In this document: positions 26,301 through 35,462 of the stretch, piece by piece
How the letters are laid out: each line of letters opens with the position of its first letter
Numbering within the stretch: position 1 is the stretch's first letter
Source of the DNA: Amylibacter sp. SFDW26
GTDB taxonomy: Bacteria; Pseudomonadota; Alphaproteobacteria; Rhodobacterales; Rhodobacteraceae
DNA: 64,000 nucleotides
Direction: 5' to 3'
Assembly: GCF_009184395.1 (NCBI RefSeq)
Contig: NZ_WEIC01000007.1
Location: 28,666 to 92,665 of the forward strand
Notes under the pieces: generated by a model
Databases searched by the model: none
Seen by the model: the letters and a program-made list of their open reading frames with translations, nothing else
Told to the model about the DNA's origin: nothing
Translations under genes and position numbers: made by a program

Positions 26301-27071
26301 TTATTTTACGCGTTTCAAAAATCCATCGGGACAAACTGAAATCAAAAGCTTTTCAAACATCTGCTTATCAATTTCAAATTCGGGATGGCGCTCGACATAA
26401 TCCCACAAAGCGGTCTTTGGATTATCACCTGGTCCCCAAGGCCGGTCAGGATACATATCTTCAGGTAAATCTTCGACAATACTGTCAAATACAACACAAT
26501 AGCTTCCAACAGACGTAAGCGGTGCATAGGCTTCTAATTCTGCTAAAACATGTGAATGTGTATGATTGCTATCCAAGCATACAAGAATCCGTTCATAATC
26601 TGCCGCATAATCTTTGACTTGTTGAATAATTTCTGGAGCAATGCTCGAACCTTGAATCATATCAATACGCGAGGACATAGGGTGCTTTTCTATTTCAATT
26701 CTATTGTGCTCACGAATATCGATATCCACACCCAAAATACGGCGTTTAGATTGAGCAGGATCAATAGTTCTGCCATCTTCAATGGCTTCACACATGTCTA
26801 ACATCGCTAAAATTGACGCATTATAAATCAAAGATCCACCGTGTGCGATGCCCATTTCAACAATCAAATCTGGTTTTACATCCCAGATAATTTCTTGCAC
26901 TGCTACCATATCTTGTGGGTATTGAATAATAGGGCGTGTTTGCCACGAAAAGTTATAACAGTACTTTGGTTGTGTTGATGCGCGCATAAAATCAGACGCT
27001 GCTTTACGCATCTCTTTTTCGTTTACATAGCTGGCAACACGATCTTCAACTTCTTTTACAAAATCAGTCAT
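26301..27071 (-). CDS. CmcI/cephalosporin-hydroxylase-family methyltransferase
   Basis: 256 residues with the CmcI fold: a SAM-site-like IVEMGIAHGGSLIYNASIL segment, an acidic loop GVDIDIREHN, and a LVCLDSNHTHSHVLAELEAYAPL segment where HTH residues typically bind a metal. Despite the family name, members in polysaccharide clusters are sugar O-methyltransferases. It is the first gene of a two-gene unit with the GT2 gene. An unusual nested repeat (27083-27103) lies just upstream. Confidence 0.75.
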   Translation of the reverse strand: MTDFVKEVEDRVASYVNEKEMRKAASDFMRASTQPKYCYNFSWQTRPIIQYPQDMVAVQEIIWDVKPDLIVEMGIAHGGSLIYNASILAMLDMCEAIEDGRTIDPAQSKRRILGVDIDIREHNRIEIEKHPMSSRIDMIQGSSIAPEIIQQVKDYAADYERILVCLDSNHTHSHVLAELEAYAPLTSVGSYCVVFDSIVEDLPEDMYPDRPWGPGDNPKTALWDYVERHPEFEIDKQMFEKLLISVCPDGFLKRVK

Positions 27072-27082
27072 TATAATTTCCC

Positions 27083-27103
27083 TAGTCTAGACTGTATAGT
27101 CTA
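27083..27103. promoter_or_regulatory. Nested AGTCT palindromes upstream of the CmcI-like gene
   Basis: AGTCTAGACT (27084-27093, perfect palindrome) overlaps AGACT-GTAT-AGTCT (27089-27102). The half-site AGTCT therefore occurs three times in alternating orientation within 21 bases, 12-32 bases before the minus-strand start. Possible operator; the regulator is unknown. Confidence 0.35.
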
Positions 27104-27306
27104 TCTCAAGTATTCTATTTCAGGTCAAGCTAGACACCACTCATTGTATGTGGATTCTTGTGAAATTCCTCAAGAACTACTTTATAATATTATAAAAAAC
27201 ATAATTAATTTAAACATTCGATAAAGGCCAATCGCTTTTAAGCTGTTAAACCTGCCCAAAATAGTAATAAATCCAACATAACACTATTCAAATCAGAGAT
27301 TATCGA

Positions 27307-28140
27307 ATGGCAAGTATATTACTCACTGGCGCAACTGGGTTTGTTGGCACACAAATTCTTAAGCAGCTTGAAATCCAGGGCCACAATATTCGTATTGTCG
27401 TGCGGCCCAATTGGGAAAAGCGTATCAAGATCAATACGAACCATACAGATGTCGTAGAGACCAGCGATCTATTCGCGCAAAATACCAAATGGTGGCGGAA
27501 AAATTTACAAGATATTGATATCATCATACATGCCGCTTGGTATGCGGAACCTGGCGTGTATTTAACATCACCCAAAAACAATGACTGTCTTAGGGGAACA
27601 TTAGAATTAGCGAAAGCAGCAGCGGAGACTAACATAAAACGGTTTGTTGGCTTAGGAACCTGCATCGAATATAAAATATCAGATAAGGTGCTATCGCTTG
27701 AAACCCCTCTTGCACCGACAACACCATATTCTAATTCAAAAGTTAAAGCCTTTGAGAATTTAACAAAGCTATTCGGTAGAACAAAAACGTCTTTTTTATG
27801 GTGTCGTTTATTTTACCTTCATGGTGAAGGTGAAGATGCACGTCGTCTTGTCCCATTTTTACATGAAAAACTGCGAAATGGCGAAATGGCAGATTTGACA
27901 AGCGGCCTTCAAATCAGAGATTTTATCGACGTAAAGGACGCAGCAAAAATGATTATCAGTGGCACTTTTAGTGCCGTTGAGGGTCCTGCAAATATCTGTA
28001 CAGGAGTTGGCAAAACCGTAAAAGAACTGGCAGAAGAGATTGCAGAGATTTATGGGCGCAGAGATTTATTGAATTTTGGAGCACGGGCAGATAATCTAGT
28101 AGACCCACCAAGTATTATAGGCGCGCCAACTAGGTTTTAA
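27307..28140 (+). CDS. NAD-dependent epimerase/dehydratase (extended SDR)
   Basis: 277 residues: Rossmann motif TGATGFVG at the N-terminus and YxxxK as YSNSK within TTPYSNSKVKAFE; an LGTCIEY segment precedes it. Closest to nucleotide-sugar epimerases or 4-reductases of the extended SDR group, somewhat short at the C-terminus. It stands alone on the plus strand and ends 2 bases before the fcl stop. In this locus it could act as a 4-ketoreductase finishing the CDP-6-deoxyhexose branch, but no substrate evidence exists. Confidence 0.7.
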   Translation: MASILLTGATGFVGTQILKQLEIQGHNIRIVVRPNWEKRIKINTNHTDVVETSDLFAQNTKWWRKNLQDIDIIIHAAWYAEPGVYLTSPKNNDCLRGTLELAKAAAETNIKRFVGLGTCIEYKISDKVLSLETPLAPTTPYSNSKVKAFENLTKLFGRTKTSFLWCRLFYLHGEGEDARRLVPFLHEKLRNGEMADLTSGLQIRDFIDVKDAAKMIISGTFSAVEGPANICTGVGKTVKELAEEIAEIYGRRDLLNFGARADNLVDPPSIIGAPTRF

Positions 28141-28142
28141 AC

Positions 28143-29090
28143 TTATATTCTCGCTGTTTTCACTAAATTTCTGAATTCTTGTATTGTGCGAACAATGCCT
28201 TCTTCCATAGCAATCGATGGCGACCATCCAAGCTCTTTTAGCTTAGTTGAATCCATTAGCTTGCGCGGCGTACCATCAGGCTTTGTTGTATCTTTGACAA
28301 TTTCACCACTAAATTCTGAAGCTTTCGCTATCATCTGCATTAATTCAAAAATACTGACCTCTTGACCACTGCCAATATTAACATGTTCATAGCCTGAATA
28401 GTTTTGCATTAAAAACACGAGCGCATCCGCACAATCATCCGCATGCATAAATTCCCGCAGTGGGGATCCCGTGCCCCACATAATAACATTATCTGCGTCA
28501 GTATTTTTTGCCTCTTCTACTTTACGGATCAAAGCAGGCATTACATGACTGCTTTCCAAATCATAGTTGTCGCCCGTACCATAAAGATTTGTTGGCATTG
28601 CCGAAATATAATCTACACCGTGCTGCTTACGATACGCTTGACACAGTTTGATTCCAGCGATTTTAGCAATCGCGTACCATTCGTTGGTTGGCTCTAAAGC
28701 CCCTTCTAAAAGTTCGCTTTCTTTGATCGGCTGTTCTGCAAATTTTGGGTAGATACACGAAGAACCTAGGAACAGAAGCTTCTCAACATTAACATCAAAT
28801 GCTGCTTTGATGATGTTTGTTTCAATCATCAAATTATCATACAGGAAATCCGCAGGCATCGTATCATTCGCTAGAATTCCGCCCACCTTAGCCGCTGCTA
28901 AAAACACAGCATCCGGTTTATATTCTTCAAACCAAGCGTTCACAGCCGCTTGGTCCTTCAAATCCAACTCAGCACGTGTAGCTGTCAAAATGATACAGCC
29001 CTCATCCGCTAAGCGGCGGACAATTGCAGAGCCGACCATACCACGGTGCCCTGCAACATAAACACGCTTACCTAATAGATCATAGCTCAC
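28143..29090 (-). CDS. fcl: GDP-L-fucose synthase
   Basis: 315 residues. AGHRGMVGSAIVRRL at the N-terminus, GSSCIYP around the catalytic Ser, NEWYAIAKIAGIK with the YxxxK dyad, and a typical TNLYGTGDNYDLESSHVMPALIRK segment. It is a bifunctional 3,5-epimerase/4-reductase that turns GDP-4-keto-6-deoxymannose (product of the adjacent gmd gene) into GDP-L-fucose with NADPH. Lies 2 bases downstream of gmd on the same strand. The two fucosyltransferases in the locus are the likely users. Confidence 0.95.
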   Translation of the reverse strand: MSYDLLGKRVYVAGHRGMVGSAIVRRLADEGCIILTATRAELDLKDQAAVNAWFEEYKPDAVFLAAAKVGGILANDTMPADFLYDNLMIETNIIKAAFDVNVEKLLFLGSSCIYPKFAEQPIKESELLEGALEPTNEWYAIAKIAGIKLCQAYRKQHGVDYISAMPTNLYGTGDNYDLESSHVMPALIRKVEEAKNTDADNVIMWGTGSPLREFMHADDCADALVFLMQNYSGYEHVNIGSGQEVSIFELMQMIAKASEFSGEIVKDTTKPDGTPRKLMDSTKLKELGWSPSIAMEEGIVRTIQEFRNLVKTARI

Positions 29091-29092
29091 GG

Positions 29093-30139
29093 TTAAGCTT
29101 CCCGCTGCGCTTCTTTGAAATCAACTGCAACCATTTCAGCAACCAAATCATCAAAAGATGTTTGCGGTGTCCAACCTAACTTATCTTTAGCTTTTGTCGC
29201 ATCACCCAATAGCGTTTCTACCTCTGTTGGGCGGAAATAGGTTGGATCAACAGAAACGACAACATTACCATTTGCATCACGACCAATTTCGTCAACGCCT
29301 TTGCCTTCGAATGTGATTTTCATATCTAAAGCTTTTGCGGCGGCCAGAACAAAGTCACGTACTGAATATTGAACACCCGTCGCAATCACAAAATCCTCAG
29401 GATCATCTTGTTGCAACATCAACCATTGCATTTCTACATAATCACGTGCGTGACCCCAGTCACGTTTTGCATCCATGTTACCAAGTTTCAGTTCGTCTTG
29501 TGTGCCCAGCTTGATCCGCGCCAAAGCACGTGTGATTTTACGCGTCACGAACGTTTCACCTCGTAGTGGGCTTTCATGGTTAAACAAGATGCCATTACAG
29601 GCATACAAACCATAAGCTTCGCGATAATTTACAGTAATCCAATACGCATAAAGCTTTGCAACAGCATATGGGCTACGTGGATAAAATGGCGTAGTCTCTT
29701 TTTGTGGGATTTCTTGAACAAGACCATAAAGCTCTGATGTAGACGCTTGATAGTATTTCGTCTTCTCACCTAAACCCAAAATGCGAATAGCCTCAAGAAT
29801 ACGTAGCGCACCTAAAGCATCAGAGTTTGCTGTATATTCAGGTTCTTCAAAAGACACCGCAACATGGCTTTGCGCAGCCAAGTTATAAACCTCATCAGGT
29901 TGCACTTTTTGTAAGATATGCGTCAGGCTTGTACTGTCCGTCATATCACCGTGATGTAGTTGAAATTGACCAGATTGACCCGCTTCACCTTCGAACAGAT
30001 GATCAATACGCGCTGTATTAAACAAAGATGTACGTCGTTTAATACCGTGAACCTCGTAGCCCTTATTAAGCAAGAATTCTGCCAAATATGCCCCGTCTTG
30101 TCCCGTTACACCAGTGATTAAAGCTTTCTTTACGCTCAT
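29093..30139 (-). CDS. gmd: GDP-mannose 4,6-dehydratase
   Basis: 348 residues. [23 protein letters not shown] at the N-terminus, STSELYG with the Ser/Thr-Glu dehydratase residues, [15 protein letters not shown] with YxxxK, and [16 protein letters not shown]. It converts GDP-mannose (from the manC product at 35463) to GDP-4-keto-6-deoxymannose, the precursor of GDP-fucose. Upstream of fcl in the same operon. Confidence 0.95.
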   Translation of the reverse strand: MSVKKALITGVTGQDGAYLAEFLLNKGYEVHGIKRRTSLFNTARIDHLFEGEAGQSGQFQLHHGDMTDSTSLTHILQKVQPDEVYNLAAQSHVAVSFEEPEYTANSDALGALRILEAIRILGLGEKTKYYQASTSELYGLVQEIPQKETTPFYPRSPYAVAKLYAYWITVNYREAYGLYACNGILFNHESPLRGETFVTRKITRALARIKLGTQDELKLGNMDAKRDWGHARDYVEMQWLMLQQDDPEDFVIATGVQYSVRDFVLAAAKALDMKITFEGKGVDEIGRDANGNVVVSVDPTYFRPTEVETLLGDATKAKDKLGWTPQTSFDDLVAEMVAVDFKEAQREA

Positions 30140-30153
30140 GTCTTTTCCTACTT

Positions 30154-31029
30154 CTAATCCAAGCTACCACGGATCGTTTCTGCCGCGCGCTTAATATAAT
30201 CTGCATGCTCATATGCAAACTGCTTATTTTTCTTAATCCATTCCATGCGGGACTCATAGTCCGAAACACTAGTTTGTTCTAATGCTGCATTAATTTCTGC
30301 GGCAGAAGTACAAATAATCATACCACGCGGATCAAAATAGTCGGCAACATTTGGCACCCCCCAATAAATTGGAACCGTTTCGCACAAACACGCATCAACC
30401 AACTTTTCAGAAAAATAATCTTTTTCGCGCACATTCTCGATGACAATAGAGTATCTATAAGGGGCTAAACCATCTGCTTTGTTATCAAACGGCTTATAAC
30501 CACGCCCCATAATATCAACATCAAGGCCTATATTTCGAATGTGATCAACGATTTCATGCCGTAATTTATGCCCTTCTAGGTTACGTCGAGCAGACGCAAT
30601 TAAAGATGCCATCTTATTCTTGGTCGTATCAATCTGGTCGATGTCCGTAAGAAATGTTGATCCGAAATATAAAAATAGCCCGTTCTTAATTTTACCTAAC
30701 AAAGGCGCATTCTTGGTCATAACTTTATAAAAGCGCCAGTTGAGCCACCTTGCAAAACTTAAATACACCTGATGGACTGCATCAGGTTCTACAATCATAA
30801 CTGATATTTTTGCCTTTACACCAAACCGCGGGAAAAAAAATACAGGTTTACGGGGGTACGTAATAAGATGATCTTTGTTGTCTAGATCACGCAAGCATCC
30901 ATTCATTAATCTTTGTGGGCGCCCCAGTGGCCACTCTAGATCATCCAAAGACATCGTTGCCAATTTACGCGTAGGCCATTTCCCATATGGGACAACAGCA
31001 ACAGCAGGAAGATCATCATTTACAGTCAT
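30154..31029 (-). CDS. Fucosyltransferase, GT10 family (alpha-1,3/1,4 type)
   Basis: 291 residues. The C-terminal half holds the GT10 donor motif: [26 protein letters not shown] followed by [20 protein letters not shown], close to the GDP-fucose site of bacterial alpha-1,3-fucosyltransferases such as Helicobacter FutA. The N-terminal half is less conserved, as usual for acceptor-binding domains. No membrane anchor or heptad-repeat tail is evident. Lies 14 bases upstream of gmd and would use GDP-fucose made by gmd/fcl. Linkage cannot be deduced. Confidence 0.8.
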   Translation of the reverse strand: MTVNDDLPAVAVVPYGKWPTRKLATMSLDDLEWPLGRPQRLMNGCLRDLDNKDHLITYPRKPVFFFPRFGVKAKISVMIVEPDAVHQVYLSFARWLNWRFYKVMTKNAPLLGKIKNGLFLYFGSTFLTDIDQIDTTKNKMASLIASARRNLEGHKLRHEIVDHIRNIGLDVDIMGRGYKPFDNKADGLAPYRYSIVIENVREKDYFSEKLVDACLCETVPIYWGVPNVADYFDPRGMIICTSAAEINAALEQTSVSDYESRMEWIKKNKQFAYEHADYIKRAAETIRGSLD

Positions 31030-31032
31030 ATG

Positions 31033-31938
31033 TTAACTCAGTTTATAGAATGAGTTATTCCGACTACGCCCAACTAACTGATAATTCAACTGCTCAAATG
31101 CTTTTGTGCACCCAGGATAGTCGGTATCGGCTGTAGGATGCTCAATAACAATCCGCTGCGGTAATTGTTCTTTTGGGGCGTTCATCAAGAATGGAACAAG
31201 CGCCTTGTCTTCATGCCCTTCAATATCAATCTTTAGCCCATGAATAGTTTTAATAGATTTCTCATCTAGGATAGATGCAAGAGTACGAATAGGAATACCT
31301 TCATTCTTACTCTCATCTACGGCAACAATGGCAACATCATTCTTACGAATAACAAGAGAGCCGCATCCATCTATGTCACTAACAGCAGTTGATACCATGT
31401 CTAAGTTATTTAACCCTGAAGCATGAGCATTAAATTTCAGGCGCATTGCCATAAGTGGGTTAGCATCTATCGAAATCGTCTTCCCCTTGGGGGAAGCGTA
31501 AGCCATAGGCTGAGAATACAAACCAATATTAGACCCCATATCAACAAAATTAGCATCTTCTGCTGCATCTTCTATTAAGAAATCTAGATCAGCGTGATTA
31601 TAATCGGGGTTTAATAATAACCCATATTCAATCAGATTATGTTCCCCCCAAATACGGTACGCACAATCCCTGAAAAATATATCCAACGGCCCGTTTGATA
31701 GAGACATAATAAATGTTGCATACCCCCCTCTAAAAACCCCCCTTTTCAGAATAGTTTTTTGCCCAACAGATATTAATAGTCGTTGCAGTAAATTCGGTGC
31801 GAAAGCCCCAAAAGCTGCAGCATCAAAATTATCACCACCAGTCAGCTCGTCCGCAGTTAATGCGCGCCATACACCAGTCATATATTTTATTTCCCCTAAT
31901 CGTAATAAACTCCTAAACAAAAGTGCATTGTTTTTCAA
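31033..31938 (-). CDS. FkbM-family methyltransferase
   Basis: 301 residues. SAM fold with NFVDMGSNIGLYSQPMAY, an acidic SIDANPLMAMRLK loop, and the FkbM-type motif GLKIDIEGHEDKALVPF about 60 residues before the end. The N-terminal ~90 residues are specific. The likely role is O-methylation of a sugar in the glycan made here. 3 bases upstream of the GT10 gene, so probably in the same operon. Confidence 0.8.
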   Translation of the reverse strand: MKNNALLFRSLLRLGEIKYMTGVWRALTADELTGGDNFDAAAFGAFAPNLLQRLLISVGQKTILKRGVFRGGYATFIMSLSNGPLDIFFRDCAYRIWGEHNLIEYGLLLNPDYNHADLDFLIEDAAEDANFVDMGSNIGLYSQPMAYASPKGKTISIDANPLMAMRLKFNAHASGLNNLDMVSTAVSDIDGCGSLVIRKNDVAIVAVDESKNEGIPIRTLASILDEKSIKTIHGLKIDIEGHEDKALVPFLMNAPKEQLPQRIVIEHPTADTDYPGCTKAFEQLNYQLVGRSRNNSFYKLS

Positions 31939-32028
31939 GAAATCTTAAGTTATCCGCGTGGAAACTATATTTGCGTAATTAACATAATGACGTAAATTAA
32001 GTGTACCAGATCATGTGGAGGGGAAACC

Positions 32029-32763
32029 ATGAAAATTGCACAAGGGCTAGAAACCTGGGTTAAAACACGCTTGCCAACATCATTGCGTGACCGATTACAC
32101 CAATCAAAATATCGCTATATCATGCGCAAAACAAAACCAATTGAACTGATTGTTCATATTGGAGCTCACTATGCTGAAGATAGATTTTTTTACGAAGAAC
32201 TTGGCGCAGAAACCGTTTTATGGATCGAAGCTGATCCTGGTACATTTAAAACATTGAAAAGCACACTTAACGAACACCCTAAAAATACTACCAACCACCT
32301 CATGGAATGTGCATTGGTGTCATCACATGATGACACTGTATTAGAGTTCTACAAATTCAATGGTGATGGCGCGTCCTCTTCTGTTTATAGGGCAAGCGAA
32401 CGACTAAGAGAAACTTTTGAGCATGTACACGAAACAGGCGAAGTTTTAAAACTAAAGTCAAAAACCCTTACATCTATTTTAGAAGCCCATAATATCGACA
32501 TTAAGAATGCAGAAAATTCCATGCTTGTTGTTGACGTGCAAGGCCACGAAATGGCTGTCTTAGAAGGGGCAACTCAAGCCATTTCCGAATTTAAGTTTTG
32601 CAAATGCGAAGTATCGAGAATTGAAATCTACACGGGTGGGGCGCAATTCTGTGATGTAGATGACTACTTCCGATCAAAACAATTTAAGCTATCATCTCAC
32701 CCATATTGGCGGGTCCCTAAACATGGTGATGTTTTATACACCAATATAAAAGACCCTAAATAG
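32029..32763 (+). CDS. FkbM-family methyltransferase
   Basis: 244 residues, the only plus-strand gene inside the long minus-strand glycan run. SAM site-like IVHIGAHYAEDRFFYEELGAE, acidic WIEADPGTFKTLK, and the MLVVDVQGHEMAVLEGA motif of FkbM proteins. GGAGGGGAAACC lies directly before ATG as a strong ribosome site. It ends 8 bases inside the end of the convergent GT11 gene. Inserted orientation may mark a later acquisition; the acceptor sugar is unknown. Confidence 0.8.
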   Translation: MKIAQGLETWVKTRLPTSLRDRLHQSKYRYIMRKTKPIELIVHIGAHYAEDRFFYEELGAETVLWIEADPGTFKTLKSTLNEHPKNTTNHLMECALVSSHDDTVLEFYKFNGDGASSSVYRASERLRETFEHVHETGEVLKLKSKTLTSILEAHNIDIKNAENSMLVVDVQGHEMAVLEGATQAISEFKFCKCEVSRIEIYTGGAQFCDVDDYFRSKQFKLSSHPYWRVPKHGDVLYTNIKDPK

Positions 32764-33613
32764 TCATCCAATCAGAAGGTAAAATATCCGGATTGTTCAT
32801 CTTAGGATCTGCAAACCAAGTTTGTGGCGCGATAACCACTTTATTTGGATCTTGGTTTAACCAAGCTCCCCACCATGAAAAAGAAGAGTTTGCTATAATA
32901 TGATGTTTACAACGACTCATAAGACGTAAATCTTCATAGTTTTTCTGGGATGAATTATGCCCCATATATTGAACATCCACTGGTAATTTTAAATTCTCAG
33001 AAACCCACTGTGGATCATCTGAGAATGCAAAGACAACAATATCGTTGCCAAAACGTTCAACTAAATGCGCTACTGCTCGTGTATAATATGCTAAATCACA
33101 TGTGCCGTGTGCAGCATTATACCCCGCATTTGAGACATAATCTCCTCTTCGAATATGCAATGAAACCGCGGTACAACCATCAATCTTTTTCAATACAGCA
33201 ATATTCTGATCGCTCGCTGCATCAACAATCTCAAGATCTTTTGCTATTTTTTCAACACAATCTTTAAAGTATTTTTCTGTCTGCCAATACCCTTTGAAAT
33301 ACGTTCCATCTGGTTTAGATATTGCAGCACTATCAAACCCTAAATGAGGTTCTTGATAGACGTGTTTTTGATTACCTCGTACAATATCCCAAACATAGGA
33401 AAGCTTTCCGTCTTTCTTGTGCTTAATCAAACCCTCTGGATTGTATTTCGCACGTAAATTAAACCGATACAAACCCATTTCAAAAGCACTGTTTTCGTTA
33501 TACTCGCGGATATCTAAGCCCACATCTACGCCCAAACGATCAGCAAGCGCACGCGCAATACAATATTGAAACAGCTGGTTACCCAAGCCCCCACGAATAC
33601 GTGTGTAAATCAT
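32756..33613 (-). CDS. Alpha-1,2-fucosyltransferase, GT11 family
   Basis: 285 residues with the full GT11 signature set: N-terminal IRGGLGNQLFQYCIARAL, HIRRGDYVSN near residue 152 (the GDP-fucose binding motif H-x-R-R-x-D), DDPQWV, and the C-terminal NSSFSWWGAWLN. Members add alpha-1,2-linked fucose to galactose-type acceptors in O-antigens. Works with GDP-fucose from gmd/fcl in the same locus. Overlaps the convergent FkbM gene by 8 bases. Confidence 0.85.
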   Translation of the reverse strand: MIYTRIRGGLGNQLFQYCIARALADRLGVDVGLDIREYNENSAFEMGLYRFNLRAKYNPEGLIKHKKDGKLSYVWDIVRGNQKHVYQEPHLGFDSAAISKPDGTYFKGYWQTEKYFKDCVEKIAKDLEIVDAASDQNIAVLKKIDGCTAVSLHIRRGDYVSNAGYNAAHGTCDLAYYTRAVAHLVERFGNDIVVFAFSDDPQWVSENLKLPVDVQYMGHNSSQKNYEDLRLMSRCKHHIIANSSFSWWGAWLNQDPNKVVIAPQTWFADPKMNNPDILPSDWMTI

Positions 33614-33618
33614 CTTAT

Positions 33619-34386
33619 TCAGTCTCCAAAAACCATTGGCTTAAAGCTCTTCTTAGAATACCGAACAACCTTGCGCCGATAAACCATACGTTGCCATTCA
33701 CGTACTAGCTTAGTCAGTTTTGGTGTTTTTATTGATAAAGTACTACCACCAGTTTCTCGTGTACGGTCCGAAACACCAGAGGGCTCAACACATACTGGCC
33801 GCAAGCCCGTTACCCAATGCATTTGTAAAACCCCATCTACTGGCCGATCAAACTTTTCAGTCTCTTTCAAAAGATGTATCGCAGCTGCACGGCTAATCAG
33901 CTGCGCAGAACATCTGAGTAAGGTTGGTGACGGCTGTAAGAGCTGTACGTTGCCACATGTATCCAATACTTTACATTTTTCAGGAACACCGCGCACCTGA
34001 AATTGAATAAATCCATATTCTTTTGACCAAGCCTGCGCTGCCTGAATATTTTTAGAAAAAACATCAGGATCAATTTGAACATCATCTTCGAAAACCAAAC
34101 CAGCGGTTAAGTTCTGATCTACAATTCTTTGCCAGGCTGCTCTATGGCTTAGAAAGCACCCTATCTCACCCGAATTCATCCCAAACGGATATTTTGGGCG
34201 TAAAAATAATTGTTCTTTATAACACTCATTTATATCTTGATCAGACAGCAATCGACCATCTACAGCATCAACCACTTCTGCATCGAACGGGGACTTAGAA
34301 ATCAGATCATCAACCTGTGCCTTGCGTCGCTCAGATCGCTTTAAATGAATTATGAAACTTTTGTATTTAGCCATGGTTGGTTCCAT
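33619..34386 (-). CDS. Glycosyltransferase family 25 (LPS-type)
   Basis: 255 residues. SFIIHLKRSERRKAQVDDLI at the N-terminus, EIGCFLSHRAAWQRIVD, and the metal motif E100-D101-D102 (FEDDVQID) of GT25 LOS/LPS transferases. Start: ATG 34386 has AAGG 8 bases upstream and lies within the end of the previous gene; an internal ATG at 34374 is possible. Probably adds a galactose or related sugar to LPS; donor not deducible. Confidence 0.8.
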   Translation of the reverse strand: MEPTMAKYKSFIIHLKRSERRKAQVDDLISKSPFDAEVVDAVDGRLLSDQDINECYKEQLFLRPKYPFGMNSGEIGCFLSHRAAWQRIVDQNLTAGLVFEDDVQIDPDVFSKNIQAAQAWSKEYGFIQFQVRGVPEKCKVLDTCGNVQLLQPSPTLLRCSAQLISRAAAIHLLKETEKFDRPVDGVLQMHWVTGLRPVCVEPSGVSDRTRETGGSTLSIKTPKLTKLVREWQRMVYRRKVVRYSKKSFKPMVFGD

Positions 34387-35428
34387 TCCACAAACCTTCG
34401 TAAACTTTGGCTATACCAGCTGCTTCCTTTTCAACGCTGTGCTGTTGCGCAATGAATGCAGGGGCCAACTTAGACCCTCGATTTAACATTTCCTCATCCG
34501 ACAACCAAGAGCCAATTGCACGCGCAGCGCTTTCGGCATCTTCAAGCGGAACAACAGTTCCAAGGTTGCCCTCATTTGAAAATGCTTCAAAATATCCCGT
34601 GTTAGATGCAACAAATGGTGTGCCAGAAGCTAACCCTTCCAACGGTGTCATTCCATATCCTTCATAACGCGGTAAAGCCACAAGCAGGCTAATCGCTTGC
34701 ATCAATGCTGGCATTTTATCTGGTCCAAGCTCTCCAACAAATAAAAGACGGTCAGAAAGGCCCGCCTCCGAGATTTGGAACATTAAGTCCTGTTGGAATT
34801 TTTCATGCTTCTTTGATGCTTTCCCAACAATCAAAGCTACCAGATCAGGTCTTTCTGACAAAACCTTGAGCATTGTTTTCACAAAAACATCCGTTCCTTT
34901 TTCAGGCCGCACTCTCCCTATTGTGGCAACACCACATTTACCGCCATATCCCAAAGCCTGCCATGCAGACGCTTTATCCTTTGATGAACAGAATCTACTG
35001 GTATCCACACCATGGGGCACAACTGCACGCACATTATCTACATATTTAGCCGCTTCAGGTGTTGTCGCGATAACAGCATCCATTTTGGAAATAAGCCAGC
35101 GTGGGTACATCGAATGAAACCGCTGTGCCGCAGATGTAAACACAATTTTAATCGGTAACCGTAAAACATCCCGCGCCCATATAGCAGTACGCATTTCAGG
35201 ATTACGCCGCACATGCCAAATAGCAAAGGGCTTATCCCCTTCCCCACCAGCCTTAGAAAGATTAAACGCCTCTCGTTTAGAAATTGGTGTAGGACAACTT
35301 GGTAACGGGACACCAACCAATTTCATATCGAACTGGCTTTGCTGCACGCCAATAACTCCCGCAGCCGTAGCTGATACGCCTGTGAAGTTCTTATTGAAAT
35401 TCGTGACAAACAAATTTGGCGTTGCCAT
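34367..35428 (-). CDS. Glycosyltransferase family 4 (group 1)
   Basis: 353 residues of GT-B type. The C-terminal donor domain has RPEKGTDVFVKTMLKVL, LLFVGELGPDKMPALMQ, LPRYEGYGMTPLEGLASGTPFVASN with the E-x7-E retaining motif. The N-terminal half binds the acceptor. A retaining transferase, often using GDP-mannose or UDP-sugars; GDP-mannose is made by the neighbouring manC. Overlaps the next gene by 20 bases. Confidence 0.8.
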   Translation of the reverse strand: MATPNLFVTNFNKNFTGVSATAAGVIGVQQSQFDMKLVGVPLPSCPTPISKREAFNLSKAGGEGDKPFAIWHVRRNPEMRTAIWARDVLRLPIKIVFTSAAQRFHSMYPRWLISKMDAVIATTPEAAKYVDNVRAVVPHGVDTSRFCSSKDKASAWQALGYGGKCGVATIGRVRPEKGTDVFVKTMLKVLSERPDLVALIVGKASKKHEKFQQDLMFQISEAGLSDRLLFVGELGPDKMPALMQAISLLVALPRYEGYGMTPLEGLASGTPFVASNTGYFEAFSNEGNLGTVVPLEDAESAARAIGSWLSDEEMLNRGSKLAPAFIAQQHSVEKEAAGIAKVYEGLWNGTNHG

Positions 35429-35462
35429 TCAGTGCCTCTAATCTTTTTGTAATGTCTCGCAA

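Noticed and set aside
31480..31496. CTTCCCC-TTG-GGGGAAG palindrome resembling the parS-like repeat
   Set aside because: The centre is three bases rather than two, it lies within an FkbM methyltransferase gene far from parAB, and it is probably coincidental.
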